This document shows, one piece after another, positions 1 to 7,135 of a stretch of DNA of 14,703 nucleotides (the stretch's first letter is position 1; every line of letters starts with the position of its first letter). This stretch comes from Treponema sp. (lineage in GTDB: Bacteria; Spirochaetota; Spirochaetia; Treponematales; Treponemataceae), in contig JAGADS010000346.1 of the NCBI GenBank assembly GCA_017613485.1, forward strand, positions 1 to 14,703, read 5' to 3'. The notes under the pieces are model-generated. The model was not told the DNA's origin and searched no databases. It saw only the letters and a program-made list of their open reading frames with translations. Made by a program: the position numbers and the translations under genes.

Positions 1-864
1 CTCGGCAAAATTGTTTACGATGCCTTCCTTTTCCTGCTTTTCAAGGACATGCTCTAGCTTTGAGACAAGATCATCCTTCCATAAGACTTCCTTCATAGGA
101 TATACAAGCAGGGAGTCCTTGTTTTCTTTTGAAGACTGAGTCTCCACGTCAAATGACTTTATCTGCTCCACCGTGTCAAAATCAAAGACAAGACGGTCAG
201 GCCTTTCTTCCCCAGGCATAAAGATATCCACAACCTCACCGCGTATGGCATACTCACCCCTCACACCTACTTTTGGAACCCGTAGATATCCCATGTCAGA
301 AAGCTTCTGTGACAGTTCCATTATGTTTAGGCTCTGTGATTTCCTTATCCTGAACACCTGCTTCTTTAAATAGTCAGGAGGAGGCAATGGAGAAAGCAAT
401 GCCCTCTGAGAAACAATAAATACACGAGATTTTGATGAGCCTGTATTTTTCTGTGTAAGACGTGCCAGAACGCCGGCCCTTGTTCCAAATACGGCAGATC
501 CCTTTCCTGCAGCACGATAAGGCATCATTCCCCACCATGGAAATACATAAATCTCAGCGCTATCTCCCAGGACCGTAAGAAGATCTGACTCACATTCATC
601 GGCCTCTTTTTGTGTCGCGACAAAAATTATGATATCAGGACGTTTTCCCTGTATCTTTCCGTTGTACTGGCTGTTATGTATTAAGAGAGAGTTCTGGTAT
701 TTAAGCCATTCACTTATAAAAAATGCCGGAAGACTTCCATGCAGACCGTTAATGCTGACTGGGAAAGCCGTTTCAGAACCGTTGGCAGAGAGAACAGCCT
801 GTCTAAGCTCCTTCCATGAGGCAATTAAGGGAATAATTGAATTTGTTGATAATGAATTTTTCAT
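1..864 (-). CDS. mfd: Transcription-repair coupling factor Mfd, N-terminal part (cut by window edge)
   Basis: Mfd is a DNA translocase that removes RNA polymerase stalled at lesions and recruits the UvrABC excision repair proteins. Read from the ATG at 864, the frame stays open for 288 codons to base 1; the rest of a protein normally about 1,100 residues long lies outside. The visible part is the UvrB-like N-terminal module. It has FPWWGMMPY at residues 109-116, matching the FPxWExLPY region of the family, and GEYAIRGEVVDIF at 203-215, the UvrB/Mfd signature before the damage-recognition domain. The helicase motifs and RNA polymerase-interacting domain are not in view. The start lacks a strong Shine-Dalgarno sequence. 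A TATATA (875-880, minus) lies only 10 bases upstream, so the leader may be very short. It diverges from the secreted-protein gene at 944. Identity is secure from the signature motifs. Confidence 0.93.
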   Translation of the reverse strand, partial: MKNSLSTNSIIPLIASWKELRQAVLSANGSETAFPVSINGLHGSLPAFFISEWLKYQNSLLIHNSQYNGKIQGKRPDIIIFVATQKEADECESDLLTVLGDSAEIYVFPWWGMMPYRAAGKGSAVFGTRAGVLARLTQKNTGSSKSRVFIVSQRALLSPLPPPDYLKKQVFRIRKSQSLNIMELSQKLSDMGYLRVPKVGVRGEYAIRGEVVDIFMPGEERPDRLVFDFDTVEQIKSFDVETQSSKENKDSLLVYPMKEVLWKDDLVSKLEHVLEKQEKEGIVNNFAE

Positions 865-890
865 AATCTACCGATATATAAAGAAATACC

Positions 891-906
891 GAGATGTTGC
901 CATCTC
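891..906. promoter_or_regulatory. Inverted repeat between divergent genes (mfd / secreted protein)
   Basis: GAGATG-TTGC-CATCTC forms a perfect 6-base inverted repeat with a 4-base loop. It lies in the 79-base gap between the mfd start and the GTG start at 944. It could be an operator for one or both genes, or chance. The gap also holds a TACAAT (911-916, plus) that could be a -10 box for the downstream gene, but I see no good -35 at the right distance. Confidence 0.25.
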
Positions 907-943
907 AATTTACAATGTCTGTTCATCAGACGGGAGTTGTATC

Positions 944-1930
944 GTGAAACGAATACTGTTAAGCATTATAACTGTTTTTTGTATTTTTGCACAGAGCCTG
1001 AGCGCACAAACCTACGTTCAGACAAACAAGACACTTGAAAACGCGGAAATATCCATTAAATTCTATAACCGGACCCTGTATTATCCGGGAAGCGGAGAAG
1101 AAAACCCAATATACGTTCACATCACAATCCGCAATACTGGAGCAGACACCTTAAGGTTCAAGCTTGCTGACGACAGGGCTTTCAGTGTTGATTTCAAGGC
1201 AGTTGACGCCAAGAACATCAAGCTTCCTGAAAGTGCCGCCCTTACAGAAAAAAGGACCACAAACCAGACTGTCTATTTCCGTGAGATTGCACTTGAACCA
1301 GCCGAGGAATACTCTTTTGTAGAGAACATCAAGGATTACCTGGACATATCTAATCCTTCCATCTATTATCTTACGGCTACATTCTATCCTGAGCTTTTCA
1401 GAAACAAGAGCAATTCAATCGAATCAAAGAGGCTTTCACTTGAGGTTCGTCCTTCTCCGACAATTGCGGCATCATCTTATATCCCTGTAGAGACTGGAAC
1501 AGCTTCTATTCTTGAGGCAGAGGCTATCAGTCCGGACAAAGTTGTTGAGCAGACAATCATCGCCCGCCAGCAGGGTGCATGGGATAAATATTTCCTGTAC
1601 ATGGATCTTGAGGCAATCCTAAAGAACAATGCGACAAGAAACCGCCGCTACAATGCAGCCAGTGCAGACGAAAGAATCCAGATGCTCCAGCAGTTCAAGG
1701 CAGATCTCATGCAGAGCAGGATTGACACCGACATCGTTTCAATTCCTTCAAAATTCCAGATTGAGACAACAACATATTCACAGACCCAGGGAACAGTCAA
1801 AGTCCTTGAATGGTTCAAGAACACGACTTTCACAGAGAAAAAACGCTACACATACTATGTACGCCAGCGTGACGGAATATGGCAGATTTACAACTATACA
1901 GTAGATAATCTCGGAACAGCAGAGAACTAA
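944..1930 (+). CDS. Secreted protein with Ig-like N-terminal and NTF2-like C-terminal regions, unknown function
   Basis: I do not recognise a named family. I chose the GTG at 944 because GGGAG (932-936) sits seven bases upstream and the first codons encode a clean signal peptide (VKRILLSIITVFCIFAQSLSA). The frame is open back to 629, but that extension would overlap mfd and bury the signal peptide inside the protein. The mature protein of about 305 residues appears to have two parts. Roughly residues 25-165 are beta-rich, with phrases such as IYVHITIRNTGADTLRF, like an Ig-fold or BsuPI-type domain. After a Pro/Ser/Thr-rich linker, about residues 195-325 look like an NTF2-like alpha+beta domain ending in RDGIWQIYNYTVDN. 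There is no lipobox cysteine at the cleavage site, so a periplasmic location is likely. It is four bases upstream of the zinc-ribbon gene, probably in one operon. The domain calls are by eye. Confidence 0.75.
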   Translation: MKRILLSIITVFCIFAQSLSAQTYVQTNKTLENAEISIKFYNRTLYYPGSGEENPIYVHITIRNTGADTLRFKLADDRAFSVDFKAVDAKNIKLPESAALTEKRTTNQTVYFREIALEPAEEYSFVENIKDYLDISNPSIYYLTATFYPELFRNKSNSIESKRLSLEVRPSPTIAASSYIPVETGTASILEAEAISPDKVVEQTIIARQQGAWDKYFLYMDLEAILKNNATRNRRYNAASADERIQMLQQFKADLMQSRIDTDIVSIPSKFQIETTTYSQTQGTVKVLEWFKNTTFTEKKRYTYYVRQRDGIWQIYNYTVDNLGTAEN

Positions 1931-1934
1931 AAAA

Positions 1935-2330
1935 ATGGCAAGTGCAGAAAAGAAACCAAAATATTTTTGCGAAAACTGCGGTGAGGAAGTAAATGCAAAG
2001 GCACGTTTCTGTCCTCACTGCGGAAAATTCTTCTCTTCTGTACGATGCCCTAACTGCGGACACACCGGATCAGTTGAAGATTTTAAAAAAGGCTGTCCGG
2101 CATGTCACTATGCAATAAGCGAGGAAGAACTTAGGGGAGAGATTCCTCCTCAGGAAAAAATCAAGTCATCCCCGTTATCCCTTTCTAAAAACAAAAGAAC
2201 TTTCAGGCATTTTCCCACACGTGCAGGAACTTCAGCTGCAATTTCAGGGGATACTCCCATGTGGCTCATGATTACAAGCATAATCGTCTTGATCGGTCTT
2301 GTAATCACAAGCATCTATCTTTTTGCATAA
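1935..2330 (+). CDS. Small double zinc-ribbon protein with C-terminal membrane anchor
   Basis: The 131-residue protein has two zinc ribbons. The first uses CENC at 12-15 and CPHC at 26-29. The second uses CPNC at 38-41 and CPAC at 54-57. A polar Ser/Lys-rich linker follows, and one hydrophobic helix (about 110-131, WLMITSIIVLIGLVIT) ends the protein. Since nothing follows the helix and there is no signal peptide, it is probably tail-anchored with the zinc domain in the cytoplasm. The gene starts four bases after the preceding stop and has only a weak GAGAA-type ribosome site, consistent with translational coupling. Such zinc-ribbon and membrane-helix proteins are common in bacteria and mostly uncharacterised. 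A specific role cannot be stated. Its end lies seven bases from the end of convergent glgA, with no visible terminator between them. Confidence 0.8.
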   Translation: MASAEKKPKYFCENCGEEVNAKARFCPHCGKFFSSVRCPNCGHTGSVEDFKKGCPACHYAISEEELRGEIPPQEKIKSSPLSLSKNKRTFRHFPTRAGTSAAISGDTPMWLMITSIIVLIGLVITSIYLFA

Positions 2331-2337
2331 CAGCCGA

Positions 2338-3816
2338 TTACTTTATTCCACAACCTCTTGCCAGAGCCTCTTTGTAGACATCAAGATATCCCTGTGCTGC
2401 CTTGTCCCAGCCGAATGTCTTTTTCATTCCGGCCTGCTGCATTTTCTTGATGTGATCCTTGCGGTTATAGTAAGCCCATACTGCCCATCCGACTGTATCG
2501 TAAACTGCACGAGGAGTAAGCTGGTCAAAGAGGAAGCCTGTACCCTCACCTGTCTGCTCGTTGTAATTCTCCACTGTATCAGCAAGCCCACCAGTACGCC
2601 TTACAATCGGCAATGTTCCATACAGCATTGAGTAAATCTGATTCAAGCCGCACGGCTCATATCTGGATGGCATGAGGAAAAAGTCGCTTCCTGCCTCAAT
2701 CAAGTGGCTCAGGTTCTCGTCATAGCCGATATATGCCTTCATGTTTGGTAACTTTGACTGCAGTGTGTTGATTTCACTCTCGCACCATTTTTCTCCGCTG
2801 CCAAGAACTACAAACTGAATTTTCATGTCCGTGCACATCTGATATATCGAGCCATAAGTCGGTGCAAAAACCTCCGCAATACCTTTCTGGTCTACAAGTC
2901 GTGTTACTATTCCAAAAAGCGGTACGTCGGGATCTACCTTAAGTCCCATTTTCTCCTGCAGGGCCGCCTTGCATTTTGCCTTGCCTGACATATCCTTTGC
3001 TGAGTAATTGAACGGAATTCTCTTGTCTATTGCAGGATTCCACTGCTCAACGTCAGCACCATTTAAAATGCCCTTTATTACATCGCTCCTTATGCGGAGA
3101 AGACCGTCCATGCCGAAACCGCCTTCTATAGTCTGAATTTCCCTTGCGTATGTCGGTGAAACAGTCGTAATCATGTCTGCAGAGGAAACACCTGCCTGAA
3201 GGAAATTGATTCCGCCAAGATGCTCAAAGCCTGCACCATAATACAGTCCCCAGTCAATTCCCAAAGCCGGGAACTGATTTTTTCCGTATTGTCCCTGATA
3301 TCCCTGATTGTGTATTGTCAGTACAGATGCAGTTGACTCAAATCCACAGTAACGGCATACATGCTTCAACAGTACAGGAGCAAGACATGTTGACCAGTCG
3401 TGTGCATGAATGATATCAGGATACCAGCCTATCTTACGGCAAAGCTGGAATGCACCGTGACACAAAACTGCAAAACGGTATGGATTGTCATGGAAATCTG
3501 TCTCTGTCTTAGTTCCGTAAACACCGTCACGCCCAAAACACTGCTCGTGATCAATAAAGTAAACAGGAAGCGAGTCACATCCCGGCATGGTAGTATGATA
3601 AACAGCCGTCCATGTCTCAACCTGGCCTGCGGCAACTGCCATTGGACCTGGAAGAAGCTGGAGCTTTTTGCGGTCAATCTTATAATAACGCGGCATTACG
3701 ATCTTTACATCGTGTCCCATCTTTGTAAGCTGAATTGCAAGGGCACTGACCATATCCGCCAGTCCACCTGTTTTTGCAAAAGGAACAACTTCCGCACTCA
3801 CCATCAGAATCTTCAT
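2338..3816 (-). CDS. glgA: Glycogen synthase (ADP-glucose type, GT5)
   Basis: This enzyme transfers glucose from ADP-glucose to the non-reducing end of a growing alpha-1,4-glucan, the elongation step of bacterial glycogen synthesis. The protein has 492 residues, normal for GlgA. The N-terminus carries KTGGLAD at 15-21, whose lysine binds the ADP-glucose phosphate in the GT5 family. A second Rossmann-like half contains PSRYEPCGLNQIYSM, with the conserved glutamate at about residue 387, and RRTGGLADTV just after it. The start is clear: an AGGAGG (3823-3828, minus) lies six bases upstream of the ATG at 3816. It follows the aminotransferase gene by 42 bases on the same strand with no terminator or promoter that I can see, so the two are probably co-transcribed. 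No other glycogen gene such as glgC or glgB is in the window. Confidence 0.95.
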   Translation of the reverse strand: MKILMVSAEVVPFAKTGGLADMVSALAIQLTKMGHDVKIVMPRYYKIDRKKLQLLPGPMAVAAGQVETWTAVYHTTMPGCDSLPVYFIDHEQCFGRDGVYGTKTETDFHDNPYRFAVLCHGAFQLCRKIGWYPDIIHAHDWSTCLAPVLLKHVCRYCGFESTASVLTIHNQGYQGQYGKNQFPALGIDWGLYYGAGFEHLGGINFLQAGVSSADMITTVSPTYAREIQTIEGGFGMDGLLRIRSDVIKGILNGADVEQWNPAIDKRIPFNYSAKDMSGKAKCKAALQEKMGLKVDPDVPLFGIVTRLVDQKGIAEVFAPTYGSIYQMCTDMKIQFVVLGSGEKWCESEINTLQSKLPNMKAYIGYDENLSHLIEAGSDFFLMPSRYEPCGLNQIYSMLYGTLPIVRRTGGLADTVENYNEQTGEGTGFLFDQLTPRAVYDTVGWAVWAYYNRKDHIKKMQQAGMKKTFGWDKAAQGYLDVYKEALARGCGIK

Positions 3817-3858
3817 TTAAAACCTCCTGTTACTTTCATAAAATACTTTCAAAAATTT

Positions 3859-5052
3859 CTATAAATCATTCATTGCAGCCGTAAAAGCTTTTCTTGAATT
3901 GACAATGCTCTGCTCACTCACACAGTACGCCAGACGGAAATATCCTTTTCCACCGAATGCACTTCCCGGTGAAGCCAGAATAAGATATTTCTTCATGTAA
4001 TCACAGAATGCCATGTCATCGTCACCGTATTTCTCAGGGACCTTACACCACAGGTAGAACGCCCCCTCTGGATTTGCATGCTCAATTCCAACGTCGTCCA
4101 GTATGGAAACAAGCTCATCACGTCTCTTTTTATAAAGGCTGTAATCAACATCTGTATCCCATGTCTCCGCTACAACTCTCTGCATAAGGCCAGGTGCATT
4201 CACATAACCCAGTATTCGTGTGCAGAAAATACATGCCGCAACAACATCATCTTTGTCAGGACATGCCGGATTTACGCATATATAACCGATTCTTTCCCCC
4301 GGCAGGCTGAAATTTTTTGCAAATGAAGTTACAACCACGGAGCTCGGATAAACAGGAAATGCCGGGGCAACCTTTATTCCGTCATAGACAATTGCACGAT
4401 ACGGCTCATCACAGATAAGATATGGCATTCGTCCGCATTTTTTACCATGCTCGGTAAGCACATCAGAGAGCTGCTTCAGTTCATTCTCTGAGTATACGCG
4501 TCCTGTCGGGTTATTCGGGCTGTTTATGAGCAAGGCAGCTGTTTCAGGCGTAAGGGCATTCTTGATTGCCTCAACATCGGGTGAGAAATCGCTCTTAGCA
4601 GGAACCTCTATTAAAGTTCCTCCAAAATTACGCACATAATGGCGGTATTCAGTGAAAAATGGAGCTGGAACCACAACATTGTCCCCGGGAGACAGAATTG
4701 CCTTAAGAAGTGCGTTTATTGCACCAGCCGCTCCTACAGACATGACTACACAGTCCCCCTGAACAGGTACACCCTGCTCTTTTGCTGTTTTTTTTGCCAT
4801 TGCCTCTCGGGCAAAAGGATAACCTGCATTCGGCATGTAGCCGTGATAGTTTTTATCCCTGATTTTCGCAAGTTTTTCTATTGATTCTGCTACTTTTACA
4901 GGCGGATCCAGGTCTGGATTTCCAAGGCTGAAATCAAAGACATTCTCATCACCGTGAACTGCCTTCAGTTTTATTCCCTCCTCAAACATTTTCCTGATGA
5001 CACCGGCACCCTTGCTGGTCATTGTTTCCTTTATATATGGTGAAATAGGCAT
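3859..5052 (-). CDS. Class I/II PLP-dependent aminotransferase (aspartate aminotransferase-like)
   Basis: The protein is a fold-type I aminotransferase of 397 residues. From the chosen start the motifs are: SPNNPTG at 178-184 for the PLP ring, CDEPYRA at 214-220 with Asp215 for the pyridine nitrogen, and SFAKNFSLPGERIGY at 243-257 with Lys246 as the Schiff-base lysine and Arg254 for the cofactor phosphate. The frame is open to an ATG at 5124, but I place the start at 5052. An AGGAG (5060-5064, minus) lies seven bases upstream of it, and a strong promoter sits inside the extension (-10 at 5084-5089). The family includes aspartate, alanine and aromatic aminotransferases, and substrate cannot be fixed from the sequence; many relatives are annotated as aspartate aminotransferase. 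It is likely the first gene of an operon with glgA. Confidence 0.9.
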   Translation of the reverse strand: MPISPYIKETMTSKGAGVIRKMFEEGIKLKAVHGDENVFDFSLGNPDLDPPVKVAESIEKLAKIRDKNYHGYMPNAGYPFAREAMAKKTAKEQGVPVQGDCVVMSVGAAGAINALLKAILSPGDNVVVPAPFFTEYRHYVRNFGGTLIEVPAKSDFSPDVEAIKNALTPETAALLINSPNNPTGRVYSENELKQLSDVLTEHGKKCGRMPYLICDEPYRAIVYDGIKVAPAFPVYPSSVVVTSFAKNFSLPGERIGYICVNPACPDKDDVVAACIFCTRILGYVNAPGLMQRVVAETWDTDVDYSLYKKRRDELVSILDDVGIEHANPEGAFYLWCKVPEKYGDDDMAFCDYMKKYLILASPGSAFGGKGYFRLAYCVSEQSIVNSRKAFTAAMNDL

Positions 5053-5059
5053 AAAAAAA

Positions 5060-5064
5060 CTCCT
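5060..5064 (-). promoter_or_regulatory. Ribosome binding site that fixes the aminotransferase start
   Basis: AGGAG on the minus strand, seven bases before the ATG at 5052. It decides in favour of 5052 over the longer in-frame start at 5124, which would have no comparable site. Confidence 0.8.
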
Positions 5065-5083
5065 GATATTTATTTTTTTTGTA

Positions 5084-5112
5084 ATTATATCACAGTTTTG
5101 TGGTTTGTACAA
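5084..5112 (-). promoter_or_regulatory. Promoter of the aminotransferase-glgA pair
   Basis: On the minus strand, TTGTAC (5107-5112) and a perfect TATAAT (5084-5089) are separated by 17 bases. A TG one base upstream of the TATAAT gives an extended -10. The -35 matches the sigma-70 consensus at only three of six positions, which the extended -10 could offset. It leaves a leader of roughly 25 bases before the ATG at 5052. Confidence 0.6.
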
Positions 5113-5138
5113 ATGAAATGTCATTTGAGTGGCATTTG
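5104..5138. repeat. Cluster of CATTTG half-sites between divergent promoters (possible operator)
   Basis: The hexamer CATTTG occurs at 5122-5127 and 5133-5138, and its inverse CAAATG at 5110-5115. Start-to-start distances are 12 and 11 bases, close to one helical turn. The left copy merges with a perfect 10-base palindrome, TTTGTACAAA (5104-5113). The sites overlap the -35 elements of both divergent promoters, where a regulator could act on both. No binding protein can be named. Confidence 0.35.
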
Positions 5139-5165
5139 ACAGACATAACCCTAGCCATTTATACG
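5136..5165 (+). promoter_or_regulatory. Promoter of the secreted protein-manC pair
   Basis: A perfect TTGACA -35 (5136-5141) is followed after 18 bases by TATACG (5160-5165), which matches the -10 consensus at four of six positions. The expected transcription start near 5172 gives a leader of about 20 bases that contains the GGAGG (5182-5186). Confidence 0.55.
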
Positions 5166-5193
5166 AAAAAATGGTATTATTGGAGGTATTATG

Positions 5194-5943
5194 ATGCGTT
5201 TGAACAAATTCACACTTTCACTTGTTGGAACATTGGCACTGGCTCTAAATACACTTACAGCTCTTCCGGCTGCATTCAACAGTAACCTTACTGCTGCAGA
5301 GCGGGCAAAACTAGAGAAAGGCGAGATGGTTATCAAGAACCTCAAGGCCCCTAAGAACATGAGCATAGAAAGCAGTGCTTCTTCCGTTCAGAAAACACTT
5401 GATACTGTAAAAAAACTCAAGCCTGCATATCTTGCAGAGGTAATTCAAATATATCCTTATGCAGGAAATGAGAATCTTCTTGAATCCTTTGAGACTTCAA
5501 TTCTGAACGTTTCTTCCTATGTTGGAATTCCGTATTATTCAGAGAGGGCCGAAGCATGGTATGATCTTTACTCAAGTGCAAGTGTCAAATCAAAGACAAA
5601 GACCTCAAATGGCTATGATTTAGTCGCAGATCTTGAGATGGAGCCTTTTGGTGTGATCAATACATCTATTCACACGGAGCGTGGCTCAGACTATTTTTAC
5701 TATGAGTCAACAAACCTGAACAAACTGAAATACTACGACAAATATACCTGCGTAAAGGAAAAGAACATGAAATCAATCGTTGTCATAATTAGACAGGGAG
5801 ATTCATGGGTTCTTTATGGAGTAGGAGCAGTTGATGCACCAAGCATTTTCTTCCTTCGTGAAAGAGTTGAGACCTCATTCATGAACAGAATAAAGACATT
5901 CTGCACCTTCTTCTTTAACAAAAACAAGGATAAGCTAAAGTGA
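5194..5943 (+). CDS. Secreted spirochaetal protein of unknown function (possibly DUF6675)
   Basis: The 249-residue protein begins with a signal peptide (MRLNKFTLSLVGTLALALNT, cleavage probably near LTALPA). Two ATG codons stand in tandem at 5191 and 5194. I prefer 5194, seven bases after GGAGG (5182-5186), but 5191 is possible. The mature part is mixed alpha/beta with no catalytic motif or transmembrane segment that I can identify. It contains YVGIPYYSERAEAWYDLY near the middle and DSWVLYGVGAVDAP towards the end, and closes with a lysine-rich tail. It resembles a family of periplasmic treponemal proteins that I believe is DUF6675; that is from memory and unverified. There is no lipobox. The stop overlaps the start of the guanylyltransferase by four bases, so the two are co-translated. 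Function is unknown. Confidence 0.75.
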   Translation: MRLNKFTLSLVGTLALALNTLTALPAAFNSNLTAAERAKLEKGEMVIKNLKAPKNMSIESSASSVQKTLDTVKKLKPAYLAEVIQIYPYAGNENLLESFETSILNVSSYVGIPYYSERAEAWYDLYSSASVKSKTKTSNGYDLVADLEMEPFGVINTSIHTERGSDYFYYESTNLNKLKYYDKYTCVKEKNMKSIVVIIRQGDSWVLYGVGAVDAPSIFFLRERVETSFMNRIKTFCTFFFNKNKDKLK

Positions 5944-7061
5944 AAGACAGTTCATTTACTGACATAGTAATTCTGGCGGGAGGTATAGGAGAAAGGCTAT
6001 GGCCTGCTTCCCGCCCGGATAATCCCAAGCAGTTCATTAAATTCAATGACGGATTCTCTTTTTTACAGGCCTCTATTCTAAGGGGTCTTTATCTTAAGCC
6101 TCTGGGAAAAATACTTATAATAACAAGGGCCGATCTGCTTGAACCGATGTGCGGTCAATGTGCCGAGCTTATCAAGACACTCCCGGAAGAAGACAGGTCC
6201 AAGCTGGAAAAAGACTTATGCATTATAGCAGAACCTGTTGCACGCCACACGACAGCGCCAATTTTGCTTGCATGCCGTTACATTAAGGCTACAGGAAGAA
6301 ATGACGGAACAGTTCTTGTACTGGCAAGTGATCATGTCATAAATCCGATGGCAGATTTTGCCTCTGACTGTCAGAAAGCCGCCAAGCTTGCAGATAACGG
6401 GTCTTTTGTATGCTTTTCCATTCCACCGACAGAAGCCTCTACAGGTTACGGATATATCAAACAAGGCGAAATAGTTGACGGAGACAGCTCATGCTTTAAG
6501 ATTGCCCAGTTCAAGGAAAAACCGGACCTAAAGACTGCACAGGAATATCTTGAAAGCGGAGAATATTTCTGGAACAGCGGAATGTTTGGATTTACATGCT
6601 CATTCTTTGAGAAAGAGCTTAGTACACTTGAGCCTGAGGTATACAAGGCATTTGATGTGTTTACAGGTGCAGGGTGCCCGGAAAGCAAAATCCTGAACGG
6701 AATCCAGTACATCGATGACTGGGAGCCAATGATCAAGGCATATCAGACTGTTCCTGCCATTGCCGTTGACAATGCAGTAGCCGAGAAAACCTCAAAAGCA
6801 GCATCTGTTAAGGCAACTTTCAAATGGGATGATGTCGGAAGCTGGGATGCATTTGAGCAGCATTTTAACCAGAATACAGGCGAGATTGCCTCTGAGAATT
6901 CCAGCAATAATTTCGTCTATTCAGATATACCGGTTGCTTTGTGTGGAGTTGAGGACCTTATAGTCGTCATCAAGAACGGAAATGCCCTTGTGATGAAAAA
7001 ATCCTCCAGCAACATGATGCGGAACCTTGTCAAGAAAATCAAGGAAAAAGGCATAAAATAG
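5940..7061 (+). CDS. manC: Mannose-1-phosphate guanylyltransferase
   Basis: This enzyme makes GDP-mannose from mannose-1-phosphate and GTP in the cytoplasm, supplying mannose, fucose or rhamnose units for surface glycans. The 373-residue protein carries the nucleotidyltransferase signature ILAGGIGERLWPASR at 11-25 followed by PKQF at 29-32. It also has LASDHVI at 128-134, EKP at 193-195, WNSGMF at 211-216 and FKWDDVGSWDAF at 294-305, all typical of this family. The short length shows a single-function enzyme without the phosphomannose isomerase domain of bifunctional ManC/AlgA proteins. Its GTG start overlaps the upstream stop (GTGA, 5940-5943), with AAGGA nine bases before. No other sugar-nucleotide gene is nearby, so the destination of the GDP-mannose is unknown. 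Closely related families use other sugar phosphates, but these motifs favour mannose. Confidence 0.92.
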   Translation: MKDSSFTDIVILAGGIGERLWPASRPDNPKQFIKFNDGFSFLQASILRGLYLKPLGKILIITRADLLEPMCGQCAELIKTLPEEDRSKLEKDLCIIAEPVARHTTAPILLACRYIKATGRNDGTVLVLASDHVINPMADFASDCQKAAKLADNGSFVCFSIPPTEASTGYGYIKQGEIVDGDSSCFKIAQFKEKPDLKTAQEYLESGEYFWNSGMFGFTCSFFEKELSTLEPEVYKAFDVFTGAGCPESKILNGIQYIDDWEPMIKAYQTVPAIAVDNAVAEKTSKAASVKATFKWDDVGSWDAFEQHFNQNTGEIASENSSNNFVYSDIPVALCGVEDLIVVIKNGNALVMKKSSSNMMRNLVKKIKEKGIK

Positions 7062-7100
7062 CCTCATGGGAAAGCCCTCATTATTGTTTCCTCAAGATAA

Positions 7101-7129
7101 TTGACGATTATACGTTAAAACTCTATAAT
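7101..7129 (+). promoter_or_regulatory. Near-consensus promoter directly abutting metG
   Basis: TTGACG (7101-7106) and a perfect TATAAT (7124-7129) are separated by exactly 17 bases, 11 of 12 consensus positions. The -10 box ends six bases before the metG ATG at 7136. Transcription would therefore start at about 7135-7137, on or next to the initiation codon. There is no Shine-Dalgarno sequence between them. Confidence 0.75.
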
Positions 7130-7135
7130 AACACC

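Noticed and set aside
629..943. Upstream in-frame extension of the secreted protein gene at 944
   Set aside because: It overlaps the mfd coding region on the other strand and would bury a clear signal peptide; the GTG at 944 has its own ribosome site.
2331..2337. Bidirectional terminator between the zinc-ribbon gene and glgA
   Set aside because: The gap is seven bases and no stem with a T tract is visible around it.
2323..2631. 102-codon open frame on the plus strand at the glgA 3' end
   Set aside because: Antisense to glgA; the cysteine-rich product looks like reverse-strand noise.
3400..3864. 154-codon open frame on the plus strand over glgA
   Set aside because: It is antisense to a secure gene, has no ribosome site and its product has no domain-like character.
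5053..5124. Longer start for the aminotransferase
   Set aside because: The extension contains the promoter -10 and the ribosome binding site for the start at 5052, and the added residues do not look like part of the enzyme.
7062..7081. Possible terminator after manC
   Set aside because: Only a three-base GGG/CCC pairing and a CCTCAT direct repeat are present, with no T tract.
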